From assembly GCA_035604635.1 (NCBI GenBank), contig DATNIC010000025.1, positions 1 through 8,204 of the forward strand: a stretch of DNA of 8,204 nt, given 5' to 3'. The translations under genes and the position numbers were made by a program. A model generated the notes under the pieces. The model worked only from the letters and a program-made list of their open reading frames with translations. It was not told the origin of the DNA and searched no databases. This document shows positions 6,268-8,204 of the stretch, in pieces. Position 1 is the stretch's first letter, and the number at the start of each line of letters is the position of its first letter. The stretch comes from DATNIC01 sp035604635 (GTDB lineage Bacteria > Vulcanimicrobiota > Vulcanimicrobiia > Vulcanimicrobiales > Vulcanimicrobiaceae).

Positions 6268-7697
6268 TGTCGATCAACTATGGCGAGCTGATTCCGAACA
6301 ACGTCGACTTGAGTTCGGACCGGACGCTCCAACGCGCGCTCGAACGCTGGCAGCCGCGTTTTCTCGAGTGGTGGACGACGCTCGGACCGACCGATTTCCA
6401 ACACCGCGACGTCTACCTGCGGACGGCGACGTCGGTCGACACCAAAGGCTGGGCGACGTTCGGTTACGTCAAGATGCCGGAATATCGCTGGGGCATTTTT
6501 CTCGCAAATCCGGAGACGGATCGGCGGATCGGTTTCGGGGACGAGTTCGGCAAACCGGTCTGGCAGCAAGTCCCCGGCGAACATCGCTCGACCTTACGGC
6601 GGCTCATCGTCACGCAGGGCGATACCGAGCCGGCGTCGGTCGAGCAACAGCGCCTCCTCGGGCACACCGCGCCGTCGCTGTATGACTTGCGCAATCTTTT
6701 TCAAGTGAACGTCGAGGAAGGGCGCCACCTCTGGGCGATGGTCTATCTCCTCCATGCATTTTTCGGCCGTGATGGGCGAGAGGAAGCCGAAGAGCTGCTC
6801 GAACGGCATTCGGGAAGTGCAGACAATCCGCGTATCCTCAGTACGTTCAACGAACCGATCGACGAGTGGCTGAGCTTCTTCATGTTCACGTTCTTCACGG
6901 ACCGCGACGGCAAGTTTCAACTCAAGTCGCTCGCGGAGTCGAGCTTCGATCCGCTGGCGCGGACGTGCCGCTTCATGCTCACCGAAGAGGCGCACCACAT
7001 GTTCGTCGGCGATACGGGGATCGCGCGCGTCGTCAAACGGACGCTCGAGGTGATGAACGAGATCGGCAGCGACGATCCCGGCGCGGTGCGGGCGGCCGGT
7101 GCGATCGACTTGCCGACCGTCCAGCGCTACCTCAACTTTTGGTTCAGCTCGTCGCTCGATCTCTTCGGCGCCGACATCTCATCGAATGCTGCATCGTACT
7201 TTGCCAACGGCATCAAGGGCCGGCCGGACGAGGTGCGCTTCGGAGATCACCTCGAGACGGGGACGGCTTATGCTTTGGAAGTCCCCGACGGCGCCGGCGG
7301 GGTGCGGATCGAGTCGGTCCCGATGCGCAATGCGATGAACGAGGTCATGCGCAACGCATACGTCGAGGACTCCGAGCGCGGTCTCGCACGCTGGAACCGC
7401 TTGATCGAACGCGCCGGCCAAGGGTACCGTCTGCGCTTGCCGAGCACCCGCTTTCACCGGACGATCGGGAGCTGGGCGAACACACCGGTGGATCTCGACG
7501 GCAAGCTGGTCGATGCCGCGACGTTCGAAACCATGCGCGACGAGTGGTTACCGTCGGCGAGCGATCGCGCCTTCGTCAAGAGCCTCATGCACCCCGTGAC
7601 CGAGATCGGAAAGATCGCAAGTTGGCTCGCACCACCTGAACGAGGGATCAAAGGCCTGCCGTTCGACTACGAGTACGTTCGGGCCGGCGCCGCTTAG
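6267..7697 (+). CDS. boxB: benzoyl-CoA 2,3-epoxidase, oxygenase subunit BoxB
   Basis: A 476-residue cytoplasmic di-iron oxygenase, about the length of known BoxB. With the reductase BoxA it inserts one O2 atom into benzoyl-CoA to give 2,3-epoxybenzoyl-CoA (EC 1.14.13.208). All expected iron ligands are visible: Glu121 (GDTEP), Glu151 and His154 (NVEEGRH), Asp212 (FFTDRDG), Glu241 and His244 (TEEAHH). They sit one residue later than the ligand numbers I recall for the Azoarcus evansii structure. Other BoxB blocks are VSINYGELIPNNVDL at the N-terminus, VTQGDTEPASVEQQR from 115 and APSLYDLRNLFQVNVEEGRHLW from 135. The GTG start at 6267 is chosen because it gives the family N-terminus, has a ribosome site and overlaps the boxC stop by 1 nt, which implies coupled translation. 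boxA is not in the window and must be encoded elsewhere. The 3' end overlaps the convergent racemase-like gene by 4 nt. Confidence 0.97.
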   Translation: MSINYGELIPNNVDLSSDRTLQRALERWQPRFLEWWTTLGPTDFQHRDVYLRTATSVDTKGWATFGYVKMPEYRWGIFLANPETDRRIGFGDEFGKPVWQQVPGEHRSTLRRLIVTQGDTEPASVEQQRLLGHTAPSLYDLRNLFQVNVEEGRHLWAMVYLLHAFFGRDGREEAEELLERHSGSADNPRILSTFNEPIDEWLSFFMFTFFTDRDGKFQLKSLAESSFDPLARTCRFMLTEEAHHMFVGDTGIARVVKRTLEVMNEIGSDDPGAVRAAGAIDLPTVQRYLNFWFSSSLDLFGADISSNAASYFANGIKGRPDEVRFGDHLETGTAYALEVPDGAGGVRIESVPMRNAMNEVMRNAYVEDSERGLARWNRLIERAGQGYRLRLPSTRFHRTIGSWANTPVDLDGKLVDAATFETMRDEWLPSASDRAFVKSLMHPVTEIGKIASWLAPPERGIKGLPFDYEYVRAGAA

Positions 7698-8204
7698 TTA
7701 CGAATTGCCGTTGCCGAGAGCGTTTCGCGCAGACGCGCGGCGGCAAGCTCCGGGCTGCTGAGCACGGGCTTGGTGAAGCGGCCCTCGAGTTTGCCTATTA
7801 GCGGCGACATGCTGACTTGCGCGAGCAGCACGACGTCGACGCTCTCCACGAGCGCGGGGAGAGCTGCGAGGAGGATGCGATCGTGTTCCTCGCGATCGTT
7901 GCGCCGCAGTGCCTCCATCGCTTCAGGATGGAGGCTGGAAACGATCTCGATCGTTTTTCCGGCAGCGGCCGCGGCATCGCGCAATAACACTTGCTGCTGC
8001 TCGAGACCGGTTTGCACGGTTGCGAGGACGCCGATCCGCGCACCGAGCGTCACGGCGTGCTCCACCATCGTCTGATCGACGGCCAGGATCGGAACCGGCG
8101 CAAAGCGCCGCCGCATCTCGGGGACGGCGGGTGAATACGCGGTGCACGTGAGGAGGACGGCATCGGCTTGCGCCTTCACTAGCAAATCGATCACGGCCGC
8201 GAGC
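7694..8204 (-). CDS. Asp/Glu racemase-superfamily protein (3' part only)
   Basis: The C-terminal 169 residues of a minus-strand gene; the frame stays open through the window end, so the N-terminus (perhaps 50-70 residues, judged by family length) is missing. The fragment fits the Asp/Glu racemase superfamily, which includes glutamate, aspartate and hydantoin racemases, maleate isomerase and arylmalonate decarboxylase. ADAVLLTCTAYSPAV carries the first catalytic-type cysteine (codon 8144-8146), followed by VPILAVDQTMVEHAV and ARIGVLATVQTG, the usual strands. At the place of the second catalytic cysteine the sequence is DVVLLAQVSMSPL, with Gln (codon 7817-7819) where Cys is expected. The enzyme therefore looks single-cysteine, which argues against ordinary two-base racemisation. 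PVLSSPELAAARL closes the fold. A GTG at 8194 is in frame but lies within a conserved strand, so it is not the start. Substrate and any link to benzoate metabolism are unknown. Confidence 0.8.
   Translation of the reverse strand, partial: LAAVIDLLVKAQADAVLLTCTAYSPAVPEMRRRFAPVPILAVDQTMVEHAVTLGARIGVLATVQTGLEQQQVLLRDAAAAAGKTIEIVSSLHPEAMEALRRNDREEHDRILLAALPALVESVDVVLLAQVSMSPLIGKLEGRFTKPVLSSPELAAARLRETLSATAIRN

Noticed and set aside
1..8204. CRISPR arrays, tRNA or rRNA genes, insertion sequences, phage or defence genes
   Set aside because: I saw no direct repeat-spacer pattern, RNA-gene motifs, transposase-like proteins or terminal repeats. All coding space is taken by transporter, box and racemase-like genes.

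Overview
The window reads as part of an aerobic aromatic-acid catabolic region built on the benzoyl-CoA epoxidation (box) pathway. DNA is high in GC, genes are tightly packed with 1-14 nt overlaps, and GTG and TTG starts are common. A Sec-type signal peptide on a periplasmic-type binding protein suggests a diderm (Gram-negative-type) bacterium. The proteins keep all box and Liv family motifs. I cannot place the organism with confidence: a proteobacterium is plausible, and a less-studied GC-rich phylum is equally possible.

Layout. (1) 52-4510, plus strand: a complete five-gene ABC importer of the branched-chain amino acid (Liv/HAAT) type, in the order binding protein, LivH-like permease, LivM-like permease, LivG-like ATPase, LivF-like ATPase. 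The last four genes overlap in turn. (2) 4511-4599: a short, relatively AT-rich intergenic region. It has four TGCA tetramers, two interleaved perfect inverted repeats and a perfect TATAAT, and looks like an operator/promoter for the next operon. (3) 4600-7697, plus strand: boxC and boxB, overlapping by 1 nt. (4) 7694-8204, minus strand: the 3' part of an Asp/Glu racemase-superfamily gene, convergent with boxB and overlapping it by 4 nt; its start lies beyond the window.

How it fits together. The importer probably brings in benzoate or a related aromatic acid (inferred from context). A CoA ligase not present here would make benzoyl-CoA. BoxB, a di-iron oxygenase, forms 2,3-epoxybenzoyl-CoA with electrons from the reductase BoxA, also absent here. 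BoxC then hydrolytically opens the ring to 3,4-didehydroadipyl-CoA semialdehyde and formate. The chemistry is known. The points worth following up are the TGCA-rich control region, the unusual switch region of the LivF-like ATPase, and the single-cysteine racemase-like protein next door.
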